From NCBI RefSeq assembly GCF_024206475.1, contig NZ_JAMBPR010000075.1, forward strand, positions 1-39,940: a stretch of 39,940 nucleotides of DNA, given 5' to 3'. The notes beneath the pieces were generated by a model. It was given only the letters and a program-made list of their open reading frames with translations, was not told the origin of the DNA and did not search any database. Of this stretch, positions 32,330 through 39,940 are shown in pieces. The DNA comes from Paraburkholderia sp. CNPSo 3274. Its GTDB lineage: Bacteria > Pseudomonadota > Gammaproteobacteria > Burkholderiales > Burkholderiaceae. A program made the position numbers and the translations under genes. The number at the start of each line of letters is the position of its first letter. The first letter of the stretch is position 1.

Positions 32330-34786
32330 TTATCCGCGCAACCGGGCGCCATACACTCGAGCCAGGCGATCCACCAGGGACTTGATGGCCGCATCGACCG
32401 TTTCGTCCTGAAGGGTTCCGCCAGTATCTTGCAGGGTCACCCGGAAGGCAAGGCTTTTCTCGTCCGCGCCAAGTCCGGAAGTATTTGATTTTGCACGAAA
32501 TTCATCGAAAAGCGCAACCCTCTGCACAATCCGGCAAGCCTCGTCTTGCATACCCTTCTGGAACTCGTCGAGCAGCGCCTGCACCTCGATCTTTTGATCG
32601 ACAACAAGAGCGATATCACGGCGGACCGGCGGGAATTTCGAGACTTCGCTAGGCGTTGGCAGCTCGCGCGCCATCAGTGCGTCGGCCTCGATCTCGAAGA
32701 GCATCGGTGCGTGCGGCAGGTCGTACTTCTGCATCCAGCGCGGATGCAGCTCGCCAATCCAGCCTGCAGCCTTACCATCGACTTCGATGCGCGCACTACG
32801 TCCCGGGTGCAACGCGGGGTGTTCTGCCTTCACGAACCGCGGCGTCTTCGCGGCGCCGAGCGAGGTGAACAATGCTTCGAGATCGCCCTTCACGTCGAAG
32901 AAGTCCACGCCGCGCGTTTGCGCGCCCCACTGCTCTTCGAGCGCGGGACCGTAGGCGAGCGCACCAATCATCTTCGGTTGTGAGAAGCCTTCCACCGTCA
33001 TCTCGCTCGCCTTGATCGACGGATCGTTCAGGAACACGCGGCCCGCCTCGAACACGCGCACGCGGTCGGCGCGGCGGTTGAGGTTGTGGCGCAGCACGTT
33101 GATGAGGCTGCCGAACAGCGTCGTGCGCATGACCGAGAGTTGGCTCGCGATCGGGTTCAGCAGCTTCACGGGATTCGCGTTGCCCGCGAAGTCCTGTTCC
33201 CATTCGGCATCGACGAAGCTGAAGTTGATCGTCTCAGCGTAGTCGCGCGCGGCGAGCGCGTGACGAATGGCGTGGATCGAACGACGCGTTTCGTTGGTGG
33301 CACGCATTTCGCTGCGCGCCACCGGCGGCAACGCCGGAATCTTTTCGACGCCGTAGATACGCGCGACTTCTTCGATCAGGTCTTCTTCGATCTCGATGTC
33401 GAAGCGGTACGGCGGCGGCGTGACGCTGAAGCTTTCGTCGCCCGCATTGTCAACCCCACGCGTGAACGTGAGGCCGAGGCGCGTAAAGATTTGTGCGATC
33501 TCGTCGGCGCTGATCTTCACGCCAATGATGCGGTTCGCGCGCGCCACGCGCATCTTCACCGCTTCGCGCTTGGGCACGTTCACGGTTTGATCGTCGATCG
33601 GGCCGGCTGCACCGCCGCAGATATCGAGAATCAAGTGCGTGATGCGCTCGATATGCTCGACGGTCGTCGACCAGTCCACGCCACGCTCGAAGCGATGGCC
33701 TGCATCGGTCGAAAAGTTGTAGCGGCGCGAGCGGCCACGAATGCTGTCCGGCCACCAGAATGCGGCTTCGAGATAGATGTTCGCGGTGTCGAGCGTGACG
33801 GCCGTGCTGTCGCCGCCCATGATGCCCGCGAGGCTTTCGATCTCGCGGTCGTCGGCGATCACGCCCACGGTTTCATCGACTTCGACGGTGTTGCCGTTGA
33901 GCAGCCTGAGCGTTTCGCCCTTCTTGCCCCAGCGCACGTCCATCGAACCGTGGATCTTGTCGAGATCGAACACGTGCGACGGGCGGCCGAGTTCGAGCAT
34001 GACGTAGTTCGAGATATCGACGAGCGCCGAGATGCTGCGCTGGCCCGAACGCTCGAGGCGCTCGACCATCCACATCGGCGTCTTCGCGTGCGCGTTGACG
34101 CCGCGGATCACGCGGCCCGAGAAGCGGCCGCACAGGTCCGGCGCCGAGATCTTCACGGGCAGCTTTTCATCGAGCTTCACTTCGACCTTCGGATACACGG
34201 GCGCCTGCAGCGGTGCGCCGGTGATCGCGGCCGTTTCGCGCGCGATGCCGTACACCGAAAGGCAATCGGCCTTGTTCGGCGTGAGCTTGATTTCGAAGAT
34301 GGTGTCGTCGAGATTCAGCGCTTCGCGGATGTCCTGGCCGATGGGCGTCTCTTCCGGCAGGATCATCAGACCGCTGTGGTCTTCCGAGAGCTTCAGCTCG
34401 CGCGCCGAGCACAGCATGCCCTGGCTTTCCACGCCACGCAGCTTCGAAAGCTTGATCGCGAAAGGCTTGCCGCCTTCTTCGGCGGGCGGCAGTTCGGCGC
34501 CCACGAGCGCCACGGGCACCTTGATGCCTGGCGCGACGTTGGGCGCGCCGCACACGATCTGCAGCGTCGCGCCGGTGCCGGCATCGACCTGCGTGACGTT
34601 GAGCTTGTCCGCGTCCGGGTGCTTCACGACTTCGAGCACGCGCCCCACGACGATCTTCGTGGTGGGCGGCGCAGCCGGGCTCAGGCCTTCGACTTCGAGG
34701 CCGGCCATGGTGAGCGCGTGGGCCAGTTCATCGGTCGTGAGCTTCGGATCGACAAAGCTTCTCAGCCAGGATTCGGGGAATAGCAT
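32330..34786 (-). CDS. pheT: phenylalanyl-tRNA synthetase beta subunit
   Basis: The 818-residue protein is the beta chain of the (alpha-beta)2 PheRS. It starts MLFPESWLRSFVD and carries the N-terminal tRNA-binding (EMAP-like) domain at about 39-150 (KIVVGRVLEVVKHPDADKL, VCGAPNVAPG). The B3/B4 editing domain (SALVDISNYVMLELGRPSHVFD) and B5 domain follow, and then the C-terminal anticodon-binding fold (FPPVRRDIALVVD). The length is within the normal range (795-820). It follows pheS by 108 bases on the minus strand and precedes ihfA, as in other proteobacteria. Confidence 0.98.
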   Translation of the reverse strand: MLFPESWLRSFVDPKLTTDELAHALTMAGLEVEGLSPAAPPTTKIVVGRVLEVVKHPDADKLNVTQVDAGTGATLQIVCGAPNVAPGIKVPVALVGAELPPAEEGGKPFAIKLSKLRGVESQGMLCSARELKLSEDHSGLMILPEETPIGQDIREALNLDDTIFEIKLTPNKADCLSVYGIARETAAITGAPLQAPVYPKVEVKLDEKLPVKISAPDLCGRFSGRVIRGVNAHAKTPMWMVERLERSGQRSISALVDISNYVMLELGRPSHVFDLDKIHGSMDVRWGKKGETLRLLNGNTVEVDETVGVIADDREIESLAGIMGGDSTAVTLDTANIYLEAAFWWPDSIRGRSRRYNFSTDAGHRFERGVDWSTTVEHIERITHLILDICGGAAGPIDDQTVNVPKREAVKMRVARANRIIGVKISADEIAQIFTRLGLTFTRGVDNAGDESFSVTPPPYRFDIEIEEDLIEEVARIYGVEKIPALPPVARSEMRATNETRRSIHAIRHALAARDYAETINFSFVDAEWEQDFAGNANPVKLLNPIASQLSVMRTTLFGSLINVLRHNLNRRADRVRVFEAGRVFLNDPSIKASEMTVEGFSQPKMIGALAYGPALEEQWGAQTRGVDFFDVKGDLEALFTSLGAAKTPRFVKAEHPALHPGRSARIEVDGKAAGWIGELHPRWMQKYDLPHAPMLFEIEADALMARELPTPSEVSKFPPVRRDIALVVDQKIEVQALLDEFQKGMQDEACRIVQRVALFDEFRAKSNTSGLGADEKSLAFRVTLQDTGGTLQDETVDAAIKSLVDRLARVYGARLRG

Positions 34787-34894
34787 TTGGTTTTACGTTC
34801 CAGACAGATTGTGACCGTCGCGGGGCGGGTTCTCGCGCACCTTCTTCAGGTGCTGCGTCCGCCTCGCGCGCTGCAAGCGAATGCGCCGCTTCGC

Positions 34895-35908
34895 TTAAGC
34901 GAACTGACGCAAAAAGCGCAGATCGCCTTCGAAGAACAGGCGCAGGTCCTGCACGCCATAACGCAGCATCGTCAAGCGTTCGAGGCCGCTACCGAACGCA
35001 AAGCCGATGTAGCGCTCCGGGTCGAGGCCCATGTTGCGGATCACGGTCGGATGCACCTGGCCCGAGCCCGAGATCTCGAGCCACTTGCCGGCGTTCTTGC
35101 CGTGCTCGAACATCATGTCGATTTCGGCCGACGGCTCCGTGAAGGGGAAGTACGACGGACGGAAGCGCACCTGAATGTCGTCACGTTCGAAGAACTTCTT
35201 GAGGAAGTCGGTGTAGACACCCTTCAGGTCTGCGAAGCTGATGTTCTCTTCGATCCACAGGCCTTCGACCTGGTTGAACATCGGCGAGTGCGTGGCGTCG
35301 CTGTCCACGCGATAGGTGCGGCCCGGCACGATCACCTTGATGGGCGGCGTGTGCGTGCGCGCGTAGCGCACCTGCATCGGACTCGTGTGCGTGCGCAACA
35401 AAAGCTGACGGCCATCGGCGTCCTTGCCGTCCACGTAGAACGTGTCCTGCATGGAGCGCGCCGGATGGTTTTCCGGGCTGTTGAGCGAGGTGAAGTTGTA
35501 CCAGTCGGTTTCGATCTCGGGACCGTCGGCCACGTCGAAGCCGATCGAGCCGAAAATACGCTCGACACGTTCCCACGTCTGCATCACCGGATGCAGGCTA
35601 CCCGTGCCCGTGCCGCGGCCCGGCAGCGTGACGTCGATCGCCTCGGCGGCGAGACGCTGGTTCAGGAGCGCGTCCGCGAGCGCCTGGCGGCGCGCGCCCA
35701 GCGCAGCTTCCACCTGCTGCTTGACGGCGTTGATGCGTGCGCCTTCGGTCTTGCGCGTTTCCGCGTCGAGCTTGCCGAGGCCCTTGAGCAGTTCGGTCAG
35801 CGCGCCGGACTTGCCGAGAAAGCGGGCCTTTTCGTTTTCAAGCGTGTTGACGTCGGGGGCGGAAGCGAACGCGCTTTGCGCGTCGGCGACAATCTGGTCC
35901 AGATCCAT
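34895..35908 (-). CDS. pheS: phenylalanyl-tRNA synthetase alpha subunit
   Basis: The 337-residue protein holds the catalytic class II site of PheRS. An N-terminal coiled coil (residues about 1-90) contacts tRNA-Phe. Motif 2 lies in LLLRTHTSPMQVRYARTH and GRTYRVDSDATHSPMFNQVEG, and motif 3 in GFAFGSGLERLTMLRYG near the C terminus. The start at 35908 (MDLDQIVADAQ) matches the family; the frame extends 18 codons further upstream, into the leader. A terminator-like hairpin with possible alternative pairing lies about 130-160 bases upstream (see 36038-36110), so transcription from rplT into pheS may be attenuated. Confidence 0.98.
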   Translation of the reverse strand: MDLDQIVADAQSAFASAPDVNTLENEKARFLGKSGALTELLKGLGKLDAETRKTEGARINAVKQQVEAALGARRQALADALLNQRLAAEAIDVTLPGRGTGTGSLHPVMQTWERVERIFGSIGFDVADGPEIETDWYNFTSLNSPENHPARSMQDTFYVDGKDADGRQLLLRTHTSPMQVRYARTHTPPIKVIVPGRTYRVDSDATHSPMFNQVEGLWIEENISFADLKGVYTDFLKKFFERDDIQVRFRPSYFPFTEPSAEIDMMFEHGKNAGKWLEISGSGQVHPTVIRNMGLDPERYIGFAFGSGLERLTMLRYGVQDLRLFFEGDLRFLRQFA

Positions 35909-36037
35909 TGATCCCATCTTTTCAGCGTCAGAGTTTGAGACTTGGAGCATCTCCGCGCTCACGGCACGCCATCATGAAGCCTGGCAATGACGGCGCGAAG
36001 ACACTCCATGAAGCAGCGCAAGAAGCGTAATTACCAA

Positions 36038-36071
36038 CAAAAACGGGGCTCGGTGAGGAGCCCCGTTTTTG
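36038..36071. terminator. strong hairpin between rplT and pheS, terminator or attenuator
   Basis: CAAAAACGGGGCTC (36038-36051) and GAGCCCCGTTTTTG (36058-36071) are perfect 14-bp arms with a 6-base loop. On the minus strand the right end reads GTTTTTGTTGG, a normal T-tract. It is positioned after rplT and before pheS. Confidence 0.9.
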
Positions 36072-36110
36072 TTGCAGCATCACCGAGACTACCGGAATGT
36101 CTGCTGCAAC
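36071..36110 (-). promoter_or_regulatory. second hairpin directly before the pheS leader terminator
   Basis: GTTGCAGCA (36071-36079) and TGCTGCAAC (36102-36110) form a 9-bp stem, with an inner AGAC/GTCT pairing. Its interior, read on the minus strand, carries CTCGGTGA (36080-36087). That is the exact complement of TCACCGAG (36049-36056), which spans the loop and 3' arm of the terminator. Confidence 0.5.
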
Positions 36111-36144
36111 GAACCTGCGCAATACCTATGCTTAGTACCAGCGC

Positions 36145-36504
36145 TTAGGCAGCGACGGCGGCCTTCACCTGCTTGACGATCGCAGCAAATGCAGCCTTAT
36201 CGAACACAGCCATGTCAGCCAGAACCTTGCGGTCGAGTTCGATCGACGCCTTCTTCAGGCCGTTGATGAACACGCTGTAGGTCATGTCGTGCTGACGCAC
36301 CGCCGCGTTGATACGCGTGATCCACAGTGCGCGGAACACACGCTTCTTGTTGCGGCGATCGCGGTAGGCGTACTGGCCTGCGCGCATGACCGCCTGCTTG
36401 GCGATGCGATAGACGTTATTGCGACGGCCGCGGTAACCCTTGGCCAGGTTGATGATCTTCTTGTGGCGGGCCCGTGCGGTAACCCCACGTTTGACTCGAG
36501 GCAT
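36145..36504 (-). CDS. rplT: 50S ribosomal protein L20
   Basis: The 119-residue basic protein begins [20 protein letters not shown] and matches L20 in length and sequence ([41 protein letters not shown]). L20 binds 23S rRNA early in 50S assembly and represses the rpmI-rplT mRNA in some bacteria. It follows rpmI by 30 bases on the minus strand, and a terminator or attenuator separates it from pheS. Confidence 0.99.
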
Positions 36505-36534
36505 ATTTCGCTCCTATGAGTTATCGGTTGAGGA

Positions 36535-36732
36535 TTACGCGAACGGCAGCATTGCGCGCACGGAGTTCAGATCGGAATCATGAACGGCCGTTGCACCACG
36601 CAGATGACGCTTGTTCTTGGTGGTCTTCTTGGTCAGGATGTGACGCTTGAAGGCTTGACCGCGCTTGACGGTACCGCCCGGACGAACCACGAAGCGCTTT
36701 GCAGCGCTCTTCTTGGTCTTCATCTTCGGCAT
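36535..36732 (-). CDS. rpmI: 50S ribosomal protein L35
   Basis: The 65-residue basic protein begins [14 protein letters not shown] and ends [17 protein letters not shown], the standard L35 pattern. The start at 36732 has GGAG about eight bases upstream (minus strand); five codons of open frame lie further upstream but contain that ribosome-binding site. It precedes rplT by 30 bases. The 292-base leader before it may be the L20 autoregulation site by analogy with other bacteria. Confidence 0.98.
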
Positions 36733-37024
36733 GACAGACAACTCCATTATTTGATGGACATGGGTGTGCGGTTGGCGCGGTGTTCACACACCTTGCCGGG
36801 ACTCCGCCCTTCGAAACCCACTCCACTTGTTTTGGCGACTGGCCGGCTTTTGAAAAACAAGCTTGCCGCCGCTTTCAGGAAAAACGCCCGTTTGCCGCAC
36901 TTCACGTGCAGCACGCGGGCGCCGTTCCGGAACCTGCTTCCCGCCTTCTGCGCACCACGGCGCCGAAGACGTCATTGAAAACTGCCTTTGACCGCCGCGC
37001 AGACTGCACCGCGCGGCACGCCAG
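36733..37024 (-). other. leader region between infC and rpmI
   Basis: This 292-base stretch has no gene. It contains a GC hairpin just after infC (GCCGCGC/GCGCGGC, 36994-37017) and, nearer rpmI, an inverted repeat CTTGTTTT/AAAACAAG (36826-36833 and 36854-36861). In E. coli the corresponding mRNA region is the L20 repression site; no L20-site resemblance was proven here. Confidence 0.5.
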
Positions 37025-37546
37025 TTACTTCTTCTTCTTGGGCGAAAGCACCATGATCATCTGGCGCCCTTCCATCTTCGGCATCTGCTCGACCTGACCG
37101 ACTTCTTCGAGGTCGGTGCGCAGGCGCTCGAGCATGCGCATACCGATTTCCTGGTGGGCCATTTCGCGGCCCCGGAAACGCAACGTGATCTTCGTCTTGT
37201 CGCCGTCTTCGAGGAAGCGGACGAGATTGCGCAGCTTGACGTTGTAGTCGCCGTCATCGGTACCCGGGCGGAATTTGACTTCCTTGACCTGGATGACCTT
37301 CTGCTTGAGCTTGGCCTCGTGCTGCTTCTTCGCCTCCTGGTACTTGAACTTGCCGTAGTCCATCAAACGGCACACCGGGGGCACTGCCTGCGGGGCAATT
37401 TCAACCAGATCGACGTCCTGTTGTTCCGACAGTCGGAACGCATCGGCCAGCTTTACGATGCCGAGCGGTTCATTGTCGACTCCGACGAGACGCACCTCGG
37501 GTGCACTAATTTCACCGTTGATGCGATGCGGCTTATCCGTAGCGAT
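37025..37546 (-). CDS. infC: translation initiation factor IF-3, apparent ATC start
   Basis: IF-3 prevents premature 30S-50S joining and checks start-codon choice. The frame from 37546 gives 173 residues: the N-terminal HRINGEISAPEVRLVGVDNE is the conserved IF-3 start region, and GKFKYQEAKKQ, VKFRPGTDDGDY and RFRGREMAHQEIG lie in the C domain. No ATG, GTG or TTG precedes the conserved region. An ATC at 37544-37546 is the best start, with AGAGGA (37555-37560) eight bases before it. A start at the GTG 37495 would delete conserved residues. Use of ATT or ATC by infC is known in other bacteria and underlies IF-3 autoregulation. It lies 49 bases after thrS. Confidence 0.95.
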   Translation of the reverse strand: MATDKPHRINGEISAPEVRLVGVDNEPLGIVKLADAFRLSEQQDVDLVEIAPQAVPPVCRLMDYGKFKYQEAKKQHEAKLKQKVIQVKEVKFRPGTDDGDYNVKLRNLVRFLEDGDKTKITLRFRGREMAHQEIGMRMLERLRTDLEEVGQVEQMPKMEGRQMIMVLSPKKKK

Positions 37547-37595
37547 GTTACGTTTCCTCTAAAAATTAAAAAAACGAGCCGCGCTGCCAGGTGGC

Positions 37596-39503
37596 TTACT
37601 TGAACGTCCTGACGTCTTGCGCCAGACGCTCAGCAAAGGCTTCGACGGGCATGACACCCAGATCGACGCCGCCACGGGCACGCACGGCTACCGTTTGTGC
37701 TTCACGCTCCTTGTCTCCGACGACAAGCAGGTACGGGACCTTCTCAAGCGTGTGCTCGCGTATTTTATAGCTAATTTTCTCGTTGCGCAAATCGGCCTGC
37801 ACTCTAACCCCTTGTTTTTGCAACGATTGGGTCAGATTCGCGGCATATTCGGCCTGACTTTCCGCGATATTCATCACAACGGCCTGCACCGGAGCGAGCC
37901 ACGGCGGCATCGCGCCGGCATGGTGCTCGATCAGAATCCCGAGGAAACGCTCCATCGAACCGAGAATCGCGCGGTGCAGCATGATCGGGCGGCGGCGGCT
38001 GTTGTCCTCGGCCACATACTCGGCGTCAAGGCGCTCCGGCAGGACCATGTCGAGCTGCAGCGTGCCGCACTGCCACGAGCGGCCCAGCGCGTCCTTGATG
38101 TGGTACTCGACCTTCGGACCGTAGAACGCGCCCTCGCCGGGAAGCTCTTCCCACTGCAGACCGCAGGCCGTGAGCGCCTCGCGCAGGCCCTGCTCGGCGC
38201 GATCCCACGTTTCATCCGTCCCCGCGCGCGAATCCGGGCGCAGCGAGAGCTTGATGTCGATGTGATCGAACCCGAAATCCTTGTAGATGCTCATCGCCAG
38301 CGTGTTGAAGGCGATCGACTCGCTGATGATCTGATCTTCCGTACAGAAGATGTGCGCATCGTCCTGGACGAAGCCGCGCACGCGCATGAGGCCGTGCAGC
38401 GCGCCCGACGCCTCGTTGCGGTGGCACGAGCCGAACTCCGCGTAACGCAGGGGCAGATCGCGATACGAGCGCAGGCCATGGTTGAACACCTGGACATGGC
38501 CCGGGCAGTTCATCGGCTTGATCGCGTAGTCGCGCTTTTCCGACTCCGTCGTGAACATGTTTTCACGATAGTTCTGCCAGTGACCCGACGCTTCCCAGAG
38601 CGAGCGGTCCATGATCATCGGCGTCTTGATTTCGTCGTAGCCGGCCACACGCAGGCGGGCGCGCATGTACTGCTCGACCTGCTGCCAGAGCGTCCAGCCC
38701 TTCGGGTGCCAGAACACCATGCCCGGCGACTCGTCCTGCATGTGGAACAGGTCGAGCTGCTTGCCGAGCTTGCGGTGGTCGCGCTTTTCGGCCTCTTCGA
38801 GCATGTGGAGGTACTGGTCCTGGTCTTCCTTCTTCGTCCAGGCCGTGCCGTAGATGCGCTGAAGCTGCTCGTTCTTCGCGTCGCCGCGCCAGTAGGCGCC
38901 CGCGAGCTTCATGAGCTTGAAGACCTTGAGCTTGCCCGTGGACGGCACGTGCGGGCCGCGGCACAGGTCCGTGAACCCGCCGTGCGAGTACAGCTTGATG
39001 TCCTGGTCGCCCGGAATCGATTCGATGATCTCGGCCTTGTACTTCTCGCCAATGCTCTTGAAGTAGTCCACGGCTTCGCCGCGCGTGACGACGCGGCGGG
39101 ACACCGGCTCGTCCTTCTTCGAGAGTTCCTGCATGCGCTTTTCGATCTTCTCGAGATCTTCGGGCGTGAAGGGACGGTTGTAGGCGAAGTCGTAATAAAA
39201 GCCGTTGTCGATGACCGGCCCGATCGTGACCTGGGCTTCCGGATAAAGCTCCTTCACCGCATAGGCCAGCAAGTGCGCCGTGGAGTGACGGATGATGTCG
39301 AGGCCGTCGGCGTCCTTGTCCGTGACGATGGCGAGCGATGCGTCATGATCGATCAGCGTCGACGTATCGACCAGTTCGCCGTCGAGCTTGCCGCCGAGCG
39401 CCGCCTTGGCGAGACCGGGGCCAATCGAAGCCGCCACTTCGGCGACCGTAACGGGATGATCGTACTGTCGAACCGAACCGTCTGGCAGACGTATCGCAAC
39501 CAT
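37596..39503 (-). CDS. thrS: threonyl-tRNA synthetase
   Basis: The 635-residue enzyme charges tRNA-Thr. It has an N-terminal TGS domain (MVAIRLPDGSVRQYDHPVTV), an editing domain with the HSTAHLLAYAV motif (HxxxH), a class II catalytic core with zinc-binding MNCPGHVQVF and EFGSCHRNEASGALHGLMRVRGF, and an anticodon domain at the end. The length equals that of other proteobacterial ThrRS (about 640). The ATG at 39503 follows TGGAGAAATAC on the minus strand. It is the first protein gene of the thrS-infC-rpmI-rplT cluster. A hairpin with a T-tract and a pair of mini-ORFs lie upstream, suggesting leader control. Confidence 0.98.
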   Translation of the reverse strand: MVAIRLPDGSVRQYDHPVTVAEVAASIGPGLAKAALGGKLDGELVDTSTLIDHDASLAIVTDKDADGLDIIRHSTAHLLAYAVKELYPEAQVTIGPVIDNGFYYDFAYNRPFTPEDLEKIEKRMQELSKKDEPVSRRVVTRGEAVDYFKSIGEKYKAEIIESIPGDQDIKLYSHGGFTDLCRGPHVPSTGKLKVFKLMKLAGAYWRGDAKNEQLQRIYGTAWTKKEDQDQYLHMLEEAEKRDHRKLGKQLDLFHMQDESPGMVFWHPKGWTLWQQVEQYMRARLRVAGYDEIKTPMIMDRSLWEASGHWQNYRENMFTTESEKRDYAIKPMNCPGHVQVFNHGLRSYRDLPLRYAEFGSCHRNEASGALHGLMRVRGFVQDDAHIFCTEDQIISESIAFNTLAMSIYKDFGFDHIDIKLSLRPDSRAGTDETWDRAEQGLREALTACGLQWEELPGEGAFYGPKVEYHIKDALGRSWQCGTLQLDMVLPERLDAEYVAEDNSRRRPIMLHRAILGSMERFLGILIEHHAGAMPPWLAPVQAVVMNIAESQAEYAANLTQSLQKQGVRVQADLRNEKISYKIREHTLEKVPYLLVVGDKEREAQTVAVRARGGVDLGVMPVEAFAERLAQDVRTFK

Positions 39504-39575
39504 GTATTTCTCCAGAAGTGCCGCGAAGGCACATCGTATTGTTCGTGGGAACAGACCGCGGAAAACTTCGCAGCG

Positions 39576-39611
39576 AAAAAAAATGCGGCCCCGCTTTCGA
39601 GGGGCCGCATT
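39576..39611 (-). terminator. strong terminator or attenuator upstream of thrS
   Basis: On the minus strand AATGCGGCCCC (39611-39601) and GGGGCCGCATT (39592-39582) form an 11-bp stem with loop TCGAAAGC, followed by a T-run to 39576. It lies 72 bases before the thrS ATG and about 185 bases after the tRNA-Val 3' end, so it can end tRNA-Val transcripts or attenuate thrS. Confidence 0.88.
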
Positions 39612-39652
39612 CACTTTTCAAACCTGACTGCAGAGGCGAAAGAGGTCCTCGA

Positions 39653-39714
39653 CTAGCGTCGCTCCGAAACAGTTTCGGTAAACGTTCGCGGTGTCATAAC
39701 CGTATTCGCCTCAT
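39653..39714 (-). promoter_or_regulatory. two overlapping mini-ORFs in the thrS leader
   Basis: Minus-strand AAGGA (39721-39725) precedes an ATG at 39714 that opens MRRIRL, ending in TGA at 39694. That TGA overlaps (ATGA) an ATG at 39697 opening MTPRTFTETVSERR, which ends in TAG at 39653. The second has Thr at positions 2, 5, 7 and 9. The first uses AGG, CGA, ATA and TTA, codons that are rare in high-GC Burkholderiales. The terminator at 39576-39611 follows. Expression is inferred only from the sequence. Confidence 0.4.
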
Positions 39715-39794
39715 TGCGCTTCCTTTGCAGGCACAGCGCGCTTTGTGCAATTTACTGCCTTGAGCCCCTGACAAAGCCAGAATCTCGATTTCGT

Positions 39795-39871
39795 TGGTAG
39801 GCTCGATTGGACTCGAACCAACGACCCCCACCATGTCAAGGTGGTGCTCTAACCAGCTGAGCTACGAGCCT
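39795..39871 (-). tRNA. tRNA-Val (anticodon GAC)
   Basis: The 77-base sequence folds as a standard tRNA. The acceptor stem is AGGCTCG/CGAGCCT, the D-arm contains GCTCAGCTGGTTAGAGC, the anticodon stem is CCACC/GGTGG with loop TTGACAT (anticodon GAC), and the T-arm contains GGTTCGAGTCC. A is the discriminator base and CCA is encoded. It reads valine GUC/GUU codons. A near-consensus promoter lies just upstream. Confidence 0.96.
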
Positions 39872-39882
39872 GAAGAAGAAAG

Positions 39883-39911
39883 ATTATATGAAGTGGCCGC
39901 AGACTTGGCAA
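39883..39911 (-). promoter_or_regulatory. strong sigma-70 promoter of tRNA-Val and perhaps the thrS leader
   Basis: On the minus strand TTGCCA (39906-39911) is followed after exactly 17 bases by a perfect TATAAT (39883-39888), 11 bases before the tRNA 5' end. Confidence 0.88.
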
Positions 39912-39940
39912 GCTTTTTTTGCAGCGCGGCAATCCCGGCC

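Noticed and set aside
35909..36144. PheM-like Phe-rich leader peptide for pheST
   Set aside because: No short frame with a run of Phe codons and a ribosome-binding site lies before the terminator.
39664..39678. Palindrome CCGAAAC-A-GTTTCGG as an operator in the thrS leader
   Set aside because: It lies inside the Thr-rich mini-ORF and is more simply explained as a small RNA stem; no regulator is suggested by context.

Overview
The window is a high-GC chromosomal segment from a Burkholderiales bacterium, most likely Burkholderiaceae (Paraburkholderia/Burkholderia-like). This rests on protein character (BamC, the DUF3443 remnant, the VRR-NUC/helicase pair), on the thrS-infC-rpmI-rplT-pheS-pheT-ihfA-merR-tRNA-Pro cluster, and on codon use. 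It is mostly core genome with a few accessory touches. There is no prophage, insertion sequence, CRISPR array or classical defence island.

Layout. 1-3.9 kb: rnk, a TPP riboswitch and thiC, then two small lipoprotein genes. 4.1-7.1 kb: the L-lactate permease lldP converges on bamC, with a bidirectional terminator between them. 7.4-7.7 kb: the 3' remnant of a decayed DUF3443 gene. 7.9-12.6 kb: a small lipoprotein gene divergent from a two-gene DNA-repair operon. That operon encodes a FAN1-like VRR-NUC nuclease and an XPD/DinG-like Fe-S helicase with an N-terminal RecB-type nuclease motif set, and a perfect CTGT-N8-ACAG LexA-type box sits at its start. 12.7-15.5 kb: a ClpG/ClpK-like stand-alone disaggregase with an N-terminal Cys motif.

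16.0-25.7 kb: a complete xylose module. XylFGH import xylose, XylA and XylB convert it to xylulose-5-phosphate, the divergent XylR (AraC type) is the regulator, and an aldose 1-epimerase gene follows xylR. The same 9-mer (CGCAATTGC, minus strand) lies upstream of xylA, xylB and xylF and is a candidate XylR operator half. 25.7-30.8 kb: 3-hydroxyacyl-CoA dehydrogenase, a DUF190 protein, a PagL-like outer-membrane enzyme, an AT-rich intergenic island, an MFS transporter and an EamA transporter.

31.1-39.9 kb, all on the minus strand and transcribed from right to left: tRNA-Val, thrS, infC (apparently starting at ATC), rpmI, rplT, pheS, pheT, ihfA, a MerR-type regulator and tRNA-Pro. This translation cluster carries two candidate RNA-control leaders. 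Upstream of thrS are two overlapping mini-ORFs, the second with 4 Thr in 14 residues, followed by a strong hairpin with a T-tract. Upstream of pheS is a terminator whose loop can pair with a preceding hairpin.

The best leads are the LexA-boxed nuclease/helicase operon, the thrS leader, the repeated xyl operator and the ClpG-like protein. All are read by eye, without alignments or folding software.
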